DNA from: Streptomyces chartreusis NRRL 3882
Lineage (GTDB): Bacteria > Actinomycetota > Actinomycetes > Streptomycetales > Streptomycetaceae
Reading direction: 5' to 3'
Assembly (NCBI RefSeq): GCF_900236475.1
Contig: NZ_LT963352.1
Location: 7,117,001-7,181,000 of the forward strand
DNA: 64,000 bases
Shown here piece by piece: positions 8,205 to 16,347 of the stretch; position 1 is the stretch's first letter; each line of letters begins with the position of its first letter. The notes under the pieces were generated by a model. The model ran no database searches. It was not told where the DNA came from and was given only the letters and a program-made list of their open reading frames with translations. The position numbers and the translations under genes were made by a program.

Positions 8205-8250
8205 TGTCAGTGGCGGCTGTCACGATTCGAGTGTCAGTGGCGGGTGTCAC
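8205..8250 (+). repeat. 19-bp direct repeat before methyltransferase
   Basis: Two copies beginning TGTCAGTGGCGG and ending TGTCAC lie at 8205-8223 and 8232-8250, identical in 18 of 19 bases and 27 bp apart. They end 10 bases before the methyltransferase ATG. The function is unknown. Confidence 0.6.
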
Positions 8251-8260
8251 TCTTGGGTCC

Positions 8261-8932
8261 ATGGCGAACGACAGTGACGGCATGACCTCGGCGAACACCG
8301 GCGCCGACGTGGACTGGGACGCGCGGGCGGCCTCCTTCGACGAGGAGCCGGACCACGGCCTGCGCGACCCGGAGGTGCGCCGGGCCTGGGCCGCGCGGCT
8401 GCGCTCCTGGCTGCCCGGGCGGCCTGGCGACGTCCTCGATCTCGGCTGCGGCACCGGCAGTCTGTCGCTCCTCGCGTCCGAACAGGGACACCGGGTGACG
8501 GGCGTGGACCTCGCCCCGGCGATGGTGGCGCTCGCCCGGCAGAAGCTGGCCGGGCGTGACGCGGTGTTCCTCGTCGGTGACGCGGCGGCACCGCCCGTCG
8601 GGGAGCAGCGCTTCGACGCCGTGCTCGTACGGCATGTCCTGTGGGCCCTGCCCGACCCCGGCCGCGCCCTGCGGCACTGGGCCGGGCTGCTGCGGCCGGG
8701 AGGACGGCTCGTGCTGGTCGAGGGCGTGTGGGGGACGGTCGAGCCGGTCGGGATACCGGCGGAGCGGCTCACCGGTCTCCTCGCGCCGATCGCCGGGCAG
8801 GTGAGCGTGGAGCGGCTGTCCGGCGATCCGCTGCTGTGGGGCGCGGAGGTGACCGACGAGCGGTACGCGGTGGTGGCCGTGAGCGGGGATTCAGGCCAGG
8901 AGCGCGGTGAGGCCCCCGCCGCGGGCCAGTGA
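8261..8932 (+). CDS. Class I SAM-dependent methyltransferase
   Basis: A 223-aa soluble methyltransferase of the UbiE/methyltransferase-11 type. Motif I is VLDLGCGTGSLSLLASEQG; motif II follows at VTGVDLAPAMVALARQ, and the post-motif segment AVLVRHVLWALPDPGRAL is typical. The substrate cannot be predicted. There is no clear ribosome site before ATG 8261; ATG 8282 is an alternative, and the upstream in-frame ATG 8210 would run through the direct repeats. The 3' end overlaps the convergent DUF402 gene by 42 bases. Confidence 0.8.
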   Translation: MANDSDGMTSANTGADVDWDARAASFDEEPDHGLRDPEVRRAWAARLRSWLPGRPGDVLDLGCGTGSLSLLASEQGHRVTGVDLAPAMVALARQKLAGRDAVFLVGDAAAPPVGEQRFDAVLVRHVLWALPDPGRALRHWAGLLRPGGRLVLVEGVWGTVEPVGIPAERLTGLLAPIAGQVSVERLSGDPLLWGAEVTDERYAVVAVSGDSGQERGEAPAAGQ

Positions 8933-9391
8933 CTCCAGTTCGTCGAGCGCGGAGCGTGCGGCTGCTGCCGCCCCGGGGTCCCGCTCGGTGAGGCCGCTGT
9001 CGGCGAACTCGTCCTCGTCCAGGCGTCGTACGTCCGTGCCGTCCGCGGAGACCCACAGATCCAGGTCGAGGTCCTCCACGACGAGCTCCGGGCCGGAGCG
9101 CGCGGCGGGGCGGGTGATGTCGCAGTACCAGCCCTTCAGCGCGCCCGTGGCGGAGCGGACCTCCTTCACCGCGTACCAGCGGTCACGCCAGTAGTACTCC
9201 GTGAAGACGTCCCCGGGCTCGAAGCGGACGAAGCCGAAGTCGCGTACGCCGCTGCCTGCCCACGGGGCCCGGACCGCGACGCGGGTGCCGTCGTCCGCCA
9301 GGAGCTCGCCGGTGTAGCGGATCTTCGTACGGCCCGCCTTGACGAGCACGACGTCCAGCCGGCCGGACCGGTCAGCCGAGTTCACGGACAT
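8891..9391 (-). CDS. DUF402 domain protein
   Basis: A 166-aa protein whose centre (DFGFVRFEPGDVFTEYYWRD and WYCDITRPA) matches the DUF402 fold found in nucleoside-phosphate phosphatases and RNase-associated proteins. The acidic run VEDLDLDLWVSADG is the expected metal-binding part. The C-terminus is an Ala-rich helix. It starts inside the end of the upstream GNAT gene (20-base overlap), so the two are translationally coupled. A role in hydrolysing a phosphorylated nucleoside or RNA end is inferred from the family only. Confidence 0.78.
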   Translation of the reverse strand: MSVNSADRSGRLDVVLVKAGRTKIRYTGELLADDGTRVAVRAPWAGSGVRDFGFVRFEPGDVFTEYYWRDRWYAVKEVRSATGALKGWYCDITRPAARSGPELVVEDLDLDLWVSADGTDVRRLDEDEFADSGLTERDPGAAAAARSALDELESLARGGGLTALLA

Positions 9392-10295
9392 AACGCACTT
9401 CCTTCGCGCAGATCTCGTAGCCGAACCACTTGTTGATGGCGATCATCGGTTCGTTGCCGGTGTCGTTGCCGGTGAACGCCTCCGTGTACCCGGCGGCACG
9501 GGCCCGGTGCAGGGAGTCGTTCTTGGCCAGCTTCGCCAGGCCCCGGCCGCGGAAGGCCCGGGCGGTGCCGGTCATGGCGGTGCCGTAACGGGTACCGTCC
9601 GTGTACGCCACGCTGAAGGCGGCCGGGTGGCCGTCGACGACCGCGACCGTGGTCAGGTCCCGGTTGAGGAGCGGGTGCTTCCAGGTCTCCTCCAGCCAGG
9701 CCTCGTAGTCCGTGAACTCGGCCTCGATGTCGCTCGGTTCGTCCGACACCGTCTCCGCGTCCAGTTCGAACATCGGGCGCGGGTCGTCCGCGAAGTCGGC
9801 GGCCGTGCGCAGCTCGACGCCCGCCGGCGGGTCCTGGCGGGGCGGCAGCGGGCCGGCCAGGTCCAGGCGCATGAAGTAGGCGGAACGACTGGCCCGGAAG
9901 CCGTGCCGCTCGGCGAAGGCGAGGTTGTCCGGCTCGTCCAGCACCCACGCGAACAGCTTCCTGACGCCCAGCGAGGCCAGACGCTCCTCGGCGGTGCGCA
10001 GCAGGAGCGAACCGGCGCCGCGGTGCCTGCGGTCGGGGTGCACGTAGATGTTGGCGGAGCCCTGCCCGGGTTCCGGGCTGTCGTGGGCGACGCTGATCTG
10101 GGCCGTGCCGATGATCTCACCGTCCTCCTCGGCGACGAGCTGTCCGAAGTGGGCGTCCGGGTGGGCGTGGACCAGGGTGTGCACCACGGACTCGGGGGTG
10201 GACAGCATGTAGGGCAGGGCGAGCCGGCGGGTGTGGGAGAACCCCTCGGCGTCGGCTCGGACATCGGGTCGCAGGTCGCGCACGATCACGGTCAT
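9372..10295 (-). CDS. Double-domain GNAT acetyltransferase
   Basis: A 307-aa protein with two GNAT folds in tandem, as in MshD-like enzymes. The first has the acetyl-CoA loop RRHRGAGSLLL near residue 95. The second has RAFRGRGLAKLAK near residue 247, followed by NDTGNEPMIAINKWFGYE, a typical GNAT C-terminal motif. MshD itself is usually recognisable by mycothiol-specific context, which is absent here, so the substrate is open. It is the first gene of a two-gene unit with the DUF402 gene. Confidence 0.82.
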   Translation of the reverse strand: MTVIVRDLRPDVRADAEGFSHTRRLALPYMLSTPESVVHTLVHAHPDAHFGQLVAEEDGEIIGTAQISVAHDSPEPGQGSANIYVHPDRRHRGAGSLLLRTAEERLASLGVRKLFAWVLDEPDNLAFAERHGFRASRSAYFMRLDLAGPLPPRQDPPAGVELRTAADFADDPRPMFELDAETVSDEPSDIEAEFTDYEAWLEETWKHPLLNRDLTTVAVVDGHPAAFSVAYTDGTRYGTAMTGTARAFRGRGLAKLAKNDSLHRARAAGYTEAFTGNDTGNEPMIAINKWFGYEICAKEVRYVRELG

Positions 10296-10366
10296 GGAGG
10301 CGCACGCTACGGGGGAGCGCGCCCGGGGTGCCTCCCATTTTCCGTCGGGTACGGGACAATCGGCCT

Positions 10367-10735
10367 GTGACCTTGAAGATCGACATCGACGACAGTGCTC
10401 CGCCGTACGAGCAGGTGCGGGCGCGGATCTCCGAGCAGGCGCGGTCGGGTGAGCTGCCGGTGGGGTACCGGCTGCCGACCGTGCGGGGGCTGGCCGAGTC
10501 GCTGGGGCTCGCCGCGAACACGGTCGCCAAGGCGTACCGCGCGCTGGAGGCGGACGGCGTGATCGAGACGCGGGGACGGCACGGCACGTTCGTGGCCGCC
10601 GCCGGCTCGGCGGCGGACCGGGAGCTGGCGCTCGCCGCCCAGGCGTACGCGGAGCGGGCCCGCAGGCTCGGGCAGGGGGAGGACGCGGCGCTCGCCGCGG
10701 TGCGGGACGCCCTGCGGGCGGCTTACGGGGAGTAG
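10367..10735 (+). CDS. GntR-family regulator, YtrA subfamily
   Basis: A 122-aa regulator with an N-terminal winged helix (PPYEQVRARISEQ to GRLRLPTVRGLAESLGLAANTVAKAYRALEADGVIETRGRHGTFV, read in pieces) and only a short helical C-terminus, the mark of YtrA-type GntR proteins. I prefer GTG 10367 (TLKIDIDDSAPPYEQ) over the ATG at 10328, since family members begin close to this point. YtrA proteins usually control neighbouring ABC transporters; none is adjacent, so the target is unclear. The gene is divergent from the GNAT gene and overlaps the convergent DUF72 gene by 13 bases. Confidence 0.8.
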   Translation: MTLKIDIDDSAPPYEQVRARISEQARSGELPVGYRLPTVRGLAESLGLAANTVAKAYRALEADGVIETRGRHGTFVAAAGSAADRELALAAQAYAERARRLGQGEDAALAAVRDALRAAYGE

Positions 10736-11517
10736 GGCGTTGCCCAGCCGGCCTGCGCCAGACGCCCAGGTGTCCGGGTGATCTCCACGCCCGCCGATCG
10801 TCCCAGCCGTGCGAACGTCATCGCGTCCTCCACCGCCGCACCGCCCGGGTCGTTGTTGAAGTACGCGTAGACGTCCTCGCCACCGGACCAGGTCGTGGCG
10901 ATGCGGTCGAGCCAGGTGGCGAGGGAGCGGCGGCCGTAGTGGGGCCAGGGCCGGGCGCGGCCCTGGTGGAAGCGGACGTAGCCCCAGTCGGTGGTGCGCC
11001 ACAGCGGCGTCGCGGGGCGCGCCAGGACGTCGGCCCAGCACAGGGCCGCGTGCCGGGACTCCAGGACCCTGCGGACCTGCGGCGTCCACCACGAGTCGTG
11101 GCGGGGCTCGACCGCGACCCGGGCCGAGGCGGGGAAGCAGCAGAGGCAGGCGTCCAGGAGGCCCGGGTCGGCGCGCAGGTTGGGCGGGAGCTGGAGCAGG
11201 ACCGGGCCGAGGCGGTCACCGAGGCCCGCCGCGTGGCTCATCAGGCGGTCGACCGGCTCCTCGGGGTCCTTGAGCCGTTTGATGTGGGTCAGATAGCGGC
11301 TCGCCTTGACCGCGACCACGAAGTCCGCGGGCACCCGGCCGCGCCAGTCCTCGAACGTCTCCCGGGCCGGCAGCCGGTAGAAGGCGTTGTTGATCTCCAC
11401 GGTGGCGAAGTGCTCCGCGTACTCCTCGAGCCAGAGCCGCATCGGCAGCCCGGACGGGTACAGGACGTCCCGCCAGTCCTTGTACTGCCACCCGGACGTG
11501 CCGACGAACAGGGTCAT
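10723..11517 (-). CDS. DUF72 (YecE-like) protein
   Basis: A 264-aa protein of the DUF72 TIM-barrel-like family. Typical family features are the start LFVGTSGWQYKDWRDVLYP, the VEINNAFYRLP segment, PVLLQLPPN, and VEPRHDSWW, plus the C-terminal VYAYFNNDPGGAAVEDA. The ATG at 11517 gives the canonical start. The biochemical role of the family is not established. It sits alone, tail-to-tail with the GntR gene. Confidence 0.85.
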   Translation of the reverse strand: MTLFVGTSGWQYKDWRDVLYPSGLPMRLWLEEYAEHFATVEINNAFYRLPARETFEDWRGRVPADFVVAVKASRYLTHIKRLKDPEEPVDRLMSHAAGLGDRLGPVLLQLPPNLRADPGLLDACLCCFPASARVAVEPRHDSWWTPQVRRVLESRHAALCWADVLARPATPLWRTTDWGYVRFHQGRARPWPHYGRRSLATWLDRIATTWSGGEDVYAYFNNDPGGAAVEDAMTFARLGRSAGVEITRTPGRLAQAGWATPYSP

Positions 11518-11577
11518 AGACCCATCAAAACACCGCACGCCCCGGAGGGGGCGGTGGCGACCCGGGCCTCCGGGCCG

Positions 11578-11973
11578 CTACCCGTCGGCGCGCGTGTGGA
11601 AGCGGTAGAACAGCAGCAGGAAGACGGCTGCCGTGACCAGCACCGACGTGATGACCACCGGACGGAGGTCGTCACCGGTCTGGCTGTAGAGGAACCCCAG
11701 CGCGGCGCCGGCGAAGACGGCCCGCACGAGCGCGTGCAGCGCGTGCAGGTCGCGCCTCAGGCGCCGGGTCACCTGGACCACGGCGATGCAGACGGCCGTG
11801 AAGGCGAGCGCGCTCCACACCCCCGACGCCACGTCCGGTCCGGTGATCGGACCACCGTGACGCCGGTTCACCGCCACCCAGTTGCCGTAGACGAGACCGA
11901 GGACGACGGGCAGGACCCACCGCGCGAGGCGGTGGGTGGATTCGCTGAACACGGTGGGTGCCGTGTGTGCCAT
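11578..11973 (-). CDS. Integral membrane protein, four helices
   Basis: A 131-aa protein with hydrophobic segments near residues 16-32 (WVLPVVLGLVYGNWVAV), 49-66, 84-100 and 108-124, suggesting four membrane helices with basic loops (RRLRRDLH) inside. The ATG at 11973 has GAGGAGG 7 bases upstream. I do not recognise a named family; it resembles small streptomycete membrane proteins of unknown role. It stands as a single gene. Confidence 0.7.
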   Translation of the reverse strand: MAHTAPTVFSESTHRLARWVLPVVLGLVYGNWVAVNRRHGGPITGPDVASGVWSALAFTAVCIAVVQVTRRLRRDLHALHALVRAVFAGAALGFLYSQTGDDLRPVVITSVLVTAAVFLLLFYRFHTRADG

Positions 11974-12074
11974 CAGAGCCCTCCTCGGTCCCGGCGAAGC
12001 GCGGTGCCGCCGCTCCCCGTACCTTGGCACGCCTGGGTAACAGGGAGGTGAGAGGCGGTTGTGTGCGAACCGGG

Positions 12075-13169
12075 CTACAGATACAGCCCCGCGTCGGCGT
12101 CCCCGCGCGGCTCCGGCAGGGCCGTCGGGGACGTGCCCCGGCGCAGCGCGTACAGCTCGGCCAGCGTCGCGCCCTCGCGGCCGACGCCGTCCTCGCGGCC
12201 CAGCCAGCTCACGGCCTCCGCGCGGGTCAGCGGACCCACCTCGATCCGGGCGAGGCAGCGGCCGGGCCGGACGACGGCGGGGTGCAGGCGCTCCAGGTCC
12301 TCGTTGGTCGTGACCCCCACCAGGACGTTGCGGCCCTGGCCGAGCAGCCCGTCCGTCAGGTTCAGCAGCCGCGACAGCGCCTGGCCCGCCGTGTGCTTGG
12401 CCTCGCCGCGGATCAGCTCGTCGCAGTCCTCCAGGAGCAGCAGCCGCCAGCGGCCCTTGCCCGCCGCGTCCTCCTCGCCGATCGCGATGTCCATCAGATA
12501 GCCGACGTCACTGAACAGCCGCTCGGGGTCCAGGACGCAGTCCACCTGGCACCAGTCCCGCCAGGAACGGGCGAGGGTGCGCAGCGCCGACGTCTTGCCG
12601 GTGCCCGGCGGGCCGTGCAGGAGGAGAAGCCGGCCCGAGATGTCCTCGGGGGTCGTCTTCATCAGGCGGTCCATGGCGTCCGCCACCGGCGCCGTGTAGT
12701 TGGGCCGGACCTCGTCCCAGGTGCCCGCCGCGATCTGGCGCGTGGTGCGGTGCGGGCCGCGGCGCGGGGAGACGTACCAGAAGCCCATGGTGACGTTCTC
12801 CGGCTGCGGTTCGGGCTCGTCCGCCGCGCCGTCCGTGGCCTGGTCGAGGACCTTCTTGGCCAGCTCGGCGCTGGTCGCCGTCACCGTGACGTCGGCGCCC
12901 CGGTTCCAGCGGGAGATCAGCAGCGTCCAGCCGTCGCCCTCGGCGAGCGTCGCGCTGCGGTCGTCGTCCCGGGCGACGCGCAGCACGCGGGCACCGGACG
13001 GCATCAGCGTCGCCCCGGACCGTACGCGGTCGATGTTCACCGCGTGGGAGTACGGCTGCTCGCCCGTCGCGAAGCGGCCGAGGAACAGCGCGTCGACGAC
13101 ATCGGACGGGGAGTCGGAGTCGTCGACGGTGAGCCGGATCGGCAGCGCCTCGTGCGGGTTTCCAGACAT
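12075..13169 (-). CDS. AAA ATPase with DUF5925-like N-terminal region
   Basis: A 364-aa soluble ATPase. The N-terminal 160 residues are a mixed alpha/beta region without a known activity. The AAA module then shows Walker A GPPGTGKT (about 186-193), Walker B LLLLEDCDEL (about 246-255), a sensor-1 VGVTTNEDLE and an arginine-finger-like RPGRCLARIEVG, the layout of classic AAA remodellers. The protein therefore probably unfolds or remodels a protein partner, unknown. The start follows the terminator of the deacetylase gene, so it has its own promoter. Confidence 0.8.
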   Translation of the reverse strand: MSGNPHEALPIRLTVDDSDSPSDVVDALFLGRFATGEQPYSHAVNIDRVRSGATLMPSGARVLRVARDDDRSATLAEGDGWTLLISRWNRGADVTVTATSAELAKKVLDQATDGAADEPEPQPENVTMGFWYVSPRRGPHRTTRQIAAGTWDEVRPNYTAPVADAMDRLMKTTPEDISGRLLLLHGPPGTGKTSALRTLARSWRDWCQVDCVLDPERLFSDVGYLMDIAIGEEDAAGKGRWRLLLLEDCDELIRGEAKHTAGQALSRLLNLTDGLLGQGRNVLVGVTTNEDLERLHPAVVRPGRCLARIEVGPLTRAEAVSWLGREDGVGREGATLAELYALRRGTSPTALPEPRGDADAGLYL

Positions 13170-13192
13170 GCCGCCATGATCCGGCACGGGAG

Positions 13193-13227
13193 CGCCGCGT
13201 GCACCCGGTTTCCCGGTGCACGCGGCG
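13193..13227 (-). terminator. Terminator after deacetylase operon
   Basis: A perfect 13-bp stem (13193-13205 with 13215-13227) around a 9-base loop, just after the stop of the polysaccharide deacetylase and before the AAA ATPase start. Confidence 0.8.
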
Positions 13228-13243
13228 TGTTCCCGGGCGCGGG

Positions 13244-14044
13244 TCAGCCCCCGGAGCGGGACAGCAGCCGGCGTGCCTGACGGGCCCTGCGGACCACGGC
13301 GTACCCCTTGGTCAGGGCGCGGTCCCGGGCGAAGGTGCGGGCGATCGCCCGGCCTTCGACCAGCCGCTCGAACTCGTCGGTGCCCGTGCTGCGGCGCACC
13401 GTCACGCGCCGCAGGGCGTACGGACCCTGCGCGCGGCGCGCGAGGCCGTTGCCGACGGCGACGGCCTGCGCGTAGCCCGTCTCGCGCACCGCCTGCCGGA
13501 CCCGGCGGCTGGAATAGCCGTAGGGATAGGCGAACGAGGCCGGAACGGTGCCCAGTTGGTCCGCGACGATCTCCTTGCAGTGGATCAGCTCGAACCGCAG
13601 CGTGGCGTCGGAGACCTGGTCGAGCTGCGGGTGGCTGTGGCTGTGCCCGCCGATCTCGACGCCCGCCGCCGCGAGCTCGCGGACCTGGTCCCAGTCCAGC
13701 ATGGTGTCCAGGCCGCCGCCGGTGTCGTACGGCCCCCGGATCCACCCGGTCGAGACGAACAGGCTGGCCGGGAAGCCGTGCTTGGCGAGCACCGGCAGGG
13801 CGTGCCGGTGCACCCCCTCGTAGCCGTCGTCGAACGTGATGAGGACCGGCCGCTCGGGCAGCGCGCGGCCGGAGCGCCAGCGCGCCGCCAGCTCGGCGGT
13901 GGTGACGGGTCGGAGACCCCGCTCGGCGAGCACCGCCATCTGCTCGGCGAACGCCTCGGGGGTCACGGACAGGGCGCGGGTCGCGTCGTTCGGATCGGTC
14001 GCGACCGCGTGGTACATGAGGATCGGTACGCGGACGTCACTCAC
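13244..14044 (-). CDS. Polysaccharide deacetylase (NodB, CE4)
   Basis: A 266-aa metal-dependent deacetylase. Motif 1 is TFDDGY (Asp72, Asp73); motif 2 is GGHSHSHP, giving metal ligands His134 and His138. Motif 3 is YPYGYSSRRVR. There is no signal peptide, so it may act on the inner face or on lipid-linked sugar. The GTG start overlaps the end of the upstream glycosyltransferase gene by 8 bases. As the last gene of a GT2-GT2-NodB operon it probably removes an acetyl group from a GlcNAc-like sugar added by those enzymes. Confidence 0.85.
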   Translation of the reverse strand: MSDVRVPILMYHAVATDPNDATRALSVTPEAFAEQMAVLAERGLRPVTTAELAARWRSGRALPERPVLITFDDGYEGVHRHALPVLAKHGFPASLFVSTGWIRGPYDTGGGLDTMLDWDQVRELAAAGVEIGGHSHSHPQLDQVSDATLRFELIHCKEIVADQLGTVPASFAYPYGYSSRRVRQAVRETGYAQAVAVGNGLARRAQGPYALRRVTVRRSTGTDEFERLVEGRAIARTFARDRALTKGYAVVRRARQARRLLSRSGG

Positions 14045-15035
14045 GGGCCGCCACCTCCACCTCGGGCACCGAGAACGTGGTTCCGCCCCGGCGGGCCCGC
14101 ACGCCGCCCACCAGGTAGCCGCCCGCCGCCGTCAGCACCCCGGCGACGATCGCCCCCGCCCGCCCGGCACCGCCCGGCCGGGCCAGCAGGGCGTCCCGCA
14201 GCCCTCGGGCCACCCCCGCGGGCAGGACCCGGGTGGCGTACCGGCGTTCGGACTCCAGTCCCTTGTCGGCGCCCACGCTGCGGGCCACCAGGGCCTTGGA
14301 CAGGCCCTCGGCGTACGTGCGCGTACGGAAGTAGCGGAAGTGCTCACGGGCCTCGGGCACCCGGTGGTGGATCACGGCCCGGTCGTCGATCAGCAGCACC
14401 GCGTCGGGCCGGGCCCGGCTGAGACGGATGCACAGTTCCGTCTCCTCGCAGCCCAGCGGGCGCTTGTCGCCGTCCCGGCCGATGCCGGTGGCGAAGCCGC
14501 CCGCCGCGTCGAAGGCGCTGCGGCGGAACGAGGCGTTGCCGCCGAGCACGTTGCGCACCCGGACCCGGCCGCGCGGCAGGCCCCGGTAGGTGCAGCCCAC
14601 CACCCAGTCGAACTCCTCGGGGAACCAGGCCGGCCGGCGTCCCGACGCCCAGACCGGCTCCGTACGCCCCCCGACCGCCATCACGCGCGGGTCGGCGTAC
14701 GCCTCGGCGAAGTGCAGGAGCCAGTCGCGCTCGGCCACGGCGTCGTCGTCGAGGAAGGCGACGACCTCTCCGCGCGCGGCGGCGATCCCGGTGTTGCGGC
14801 CGGCGGACAGGCCGCGGGGACCGGCGTTGGCGAGCACCCGCACCACCGCGCCGCCGTCGGGCTCCTTGTACTCCTTGGCCAGCCGCTCCCGGAGCGGCTC
14901 GTTGTGGTCGACGACCAGCAGTGTCTCCAGGGCGGGCCGTGACTGCGCCCGCACGGACGAGACCGCCGCGAGGATGTCCTCCCAGCGGTCCTCCGTGTAC
15001 GCGCAGATCACGACCGAGATGCCGGGACCGCTCAA
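14037..15035 (-). CDS. Family 2 glycosyltransferase
   Basis: A 332-aa GT-A fold enzyme. ISVVICAYTEDRWEDI opens the nucleotide-binding domain, FLDDDAVAERDW holds the metal-binding DXD-type motif near residue 93, and GCEETELCIRL is the acceptor/base region. The C-terminus has one hydrophobic stretch (AGAIVAGVLTAAGGYLVGGV) that may tether it to the membrane. The TTG start overlaps the upstream stop as TTGA, with GAGAGG before it, so it is coupled to the other transferase. The donor sugar cannot be told from sequence. Confidence 0.83.
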   Translation of the reverse strand: MSGPGISVVICAYTEDRWEDILAAVSSVRAQSRPALETLLVVDHNEPLRERLAKEYKEPDGGAVVRVLANAGPRGLSAGRNTGIAAARGEVVAFLDDDAVAERDWLLHFAEAYADPRVMAVGGRTEPVWASGRRPAWFPEEFDWVVGCTYRGLPRGRVRVRNVLGGNASFRRSAFDAAGGFATGIGRDGDKRPLGCEETELCIRLSRARPDAVLLIDDRAVIHHRVPEAREHFRYFRTRTYAEGLSKALVARSVGADKGLESERRYATRVLPAGVARGLRDALLARPGGAGRAGAIVAGVLTAAGGYLVGGVRARRGGTTFSVPEVEVAARE

Positions 15036-15853
15036 GACACCTCTCCCCGGACCGAGTCGAGCATCGGCGACTGGGGCGAACGGCGGCGCAGCGCCCGGCG
15101 GTTGGAGCGCTCCTGGAGGATGACCCTGAGCACGCGCAGCCCGTCGCGCACGGCCCGCAGGTTGCTGGTGCCGTGGATGCGCAGGTACTCGTAGCTCGGG
15201 ATCTCCTGCACCTTGAGGCCGGCCTTGACGACCCGGATGTTCATCAGGGTCTCGACCTCGAAGCCGGTGCAGTCGAGGTCGATCTTGTCGAGGCAGTGCC
15301 GCCAGAACGCGTTGTAGCCGTAGCACAGGTCGGTGTAGCGGGCGCCGAACTTGCGGTTGACGACCGTGCACAGCGCCCAGTTGCCGAGCTTGCGGATGAA
15401 GGTCATGTCGTCGGTGCCACCGCCGTTGGCGAAGCGGGAGCCCTTGGCGAAGTCCGCGCCGGAGACCAGCGCGGAGACGTAGGAGAGGATCTCCCCGCCG
15501 TCCGCCGAGCCGTCCGCGTCGACCATCACGATGATGTCGCCGGTGCACGCCTGGAACCCGGTGATCAGGGCGTCGCCCTTGCCCTTGCCGCGCTGCTCGA
15601 CGACCTTGACGTCGGGCCACAGCCCGCGGGCCACCTGGACGGTGTCGTCGGTGGAGTTGCCGTCGACCAGGACCACTTCGTGGATCCAGTCGGGCAGGGT
15701 CTTGAAGACGTACGGAAGGTTCTCCGCCTCGTTCATGGCCGGGATGACCACGCTCACCGGCGGCGCTATGGCCAGGTGCGAGGAGACGGGCCGGTACTTC
15801 CCGGCGGTCGGCGGATGCGGGTCCGTCGCGGCCGGCTGCAGAACTGAGCTCAT
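15032..15853 (-). CDS. Family 2 glycosyltransferase, dolichol-phosphate mannose synthase-like
   Basis: A 273-aa soluble GT2 enzyme: VSVVIPAMNEAENL, VDGNSTDDTVQVA and MVDADGSADGGEI (DXD) are in the order found in DPM1/polyprenyl-phosphate sugar transferases, and the ARYTDLCYGYNAFWRH motif fits that group. No membrane helices follow, so it is the short DPM1-like form. First gene of the operon with the second GT2 and the NodB deacetylase; the trio probably builds and edits a lipid-linked or surface sugar. The upstream region has GAGGG 9 bases before ATG. Confidence 0.85.
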   Translation of the reverse strand: MSSVLQPAATDPHPPTAGKYRPVSSHLAIAPPVSVVIPAMNEAENLPYVFKTLPDWIHEVVLVDGNSTDDTVQVARGLWPDVKVVEQRGKGKGDALITGFQACTGDIIVMVDADGSADGGEILSYVSALVSGADFAKGSRFANGGGTDDMTFIRKLGNWALCTVVNRKFGARYTDLCYGYNAFWRHCLDKIDLDCTGFEVETLMNIRVVKAGLKVQEIPSYEYLRIHGTSNLRAVRDGLRVLRVILQERSNRRALRRRSPQSPMLDSVRGEVS

Positions 15854-16270
15854 GAGTCTGGTCCCTCTCGTCCGGTGGACCGCCCCCCCAGGGCAGTCCG
15901 GATCCAGTCCGGTTCGAAAGGGGGGTTCTCACCCGCGGCACGCCGAGATGGAGCTTCGGGCACGCCGGGTGAGCTGGCAAAGCTGGCCGACAGCGCAGAA
16001 CGACAGCCGACCGCGCGGCACGGCCCGGTCACCTTGCGGTCGCCGAGCACGGCACCCCCCTACCGCGCCCCGCGCCGGCCGTCGCGGTCCTGAGCCCTCC
16101 CCTGGAGCCGCGTACTGACGGACCGATGCGGGTGAGATGTATGACGGTATTGACGATTGAACCCGTATGGCAAGACCTGGAACGGCCCCTCACGTTTTTG
16201 TTGGTTTGGCCGTTGCGGGATGCTTTTCATGGGGCACAAGTTGAAAGATTCCGGTGACGGAAACAACGGA
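15854..16270. other. 417-bp intergenic region, promoter of GT operon
   Basis: Holds the leader of the glycosyltransferase operon on the minus strand. Its right part (about 16130-16270) is clearly lower in GC than the surroundings and carries a repeated ACGGAAACA pair near 16257-16274. A 43-codon plus-strand frame (16126-16257) has no ribosome site and atypical codons. I see no gene I can support here. Confidence 0.5.
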
Positions 16271-16316
16271 AACAACCGTTCCCCGGAGGCGGGTCGGCCT
16301 CCGGGGAACGGTTGTT
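16271..16316 (-). terminator. Strong terminator after subtilisin gene
   Basis: A perfect 20-bp stem (16271-16290 with 16297-16316) closes a 6-base loop GGGTCG, with an A-rich left flank that becomes T-rich in the minus-strand transcript. It begins 31 bases after the subtilisin stop. Confidence 0.9.
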
Positions 16317-16347
16317 CAGGTGCTGGTGTCCGTGCGGTCCGTGCCGG

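Noticed and set aside
13244..15853. Antibiotic biosynthesis cluster
   Set aside because: Only two glycosyltransferases and a deacetylase are present, with no assembly-line or tailoring genes around them.
16126..16257. 43-codon plus-strand frame in the GT operon promoter region
   Set aside because: No ribosome site and non-Streptomyces codon use; the region is better read as a promoter/leader.
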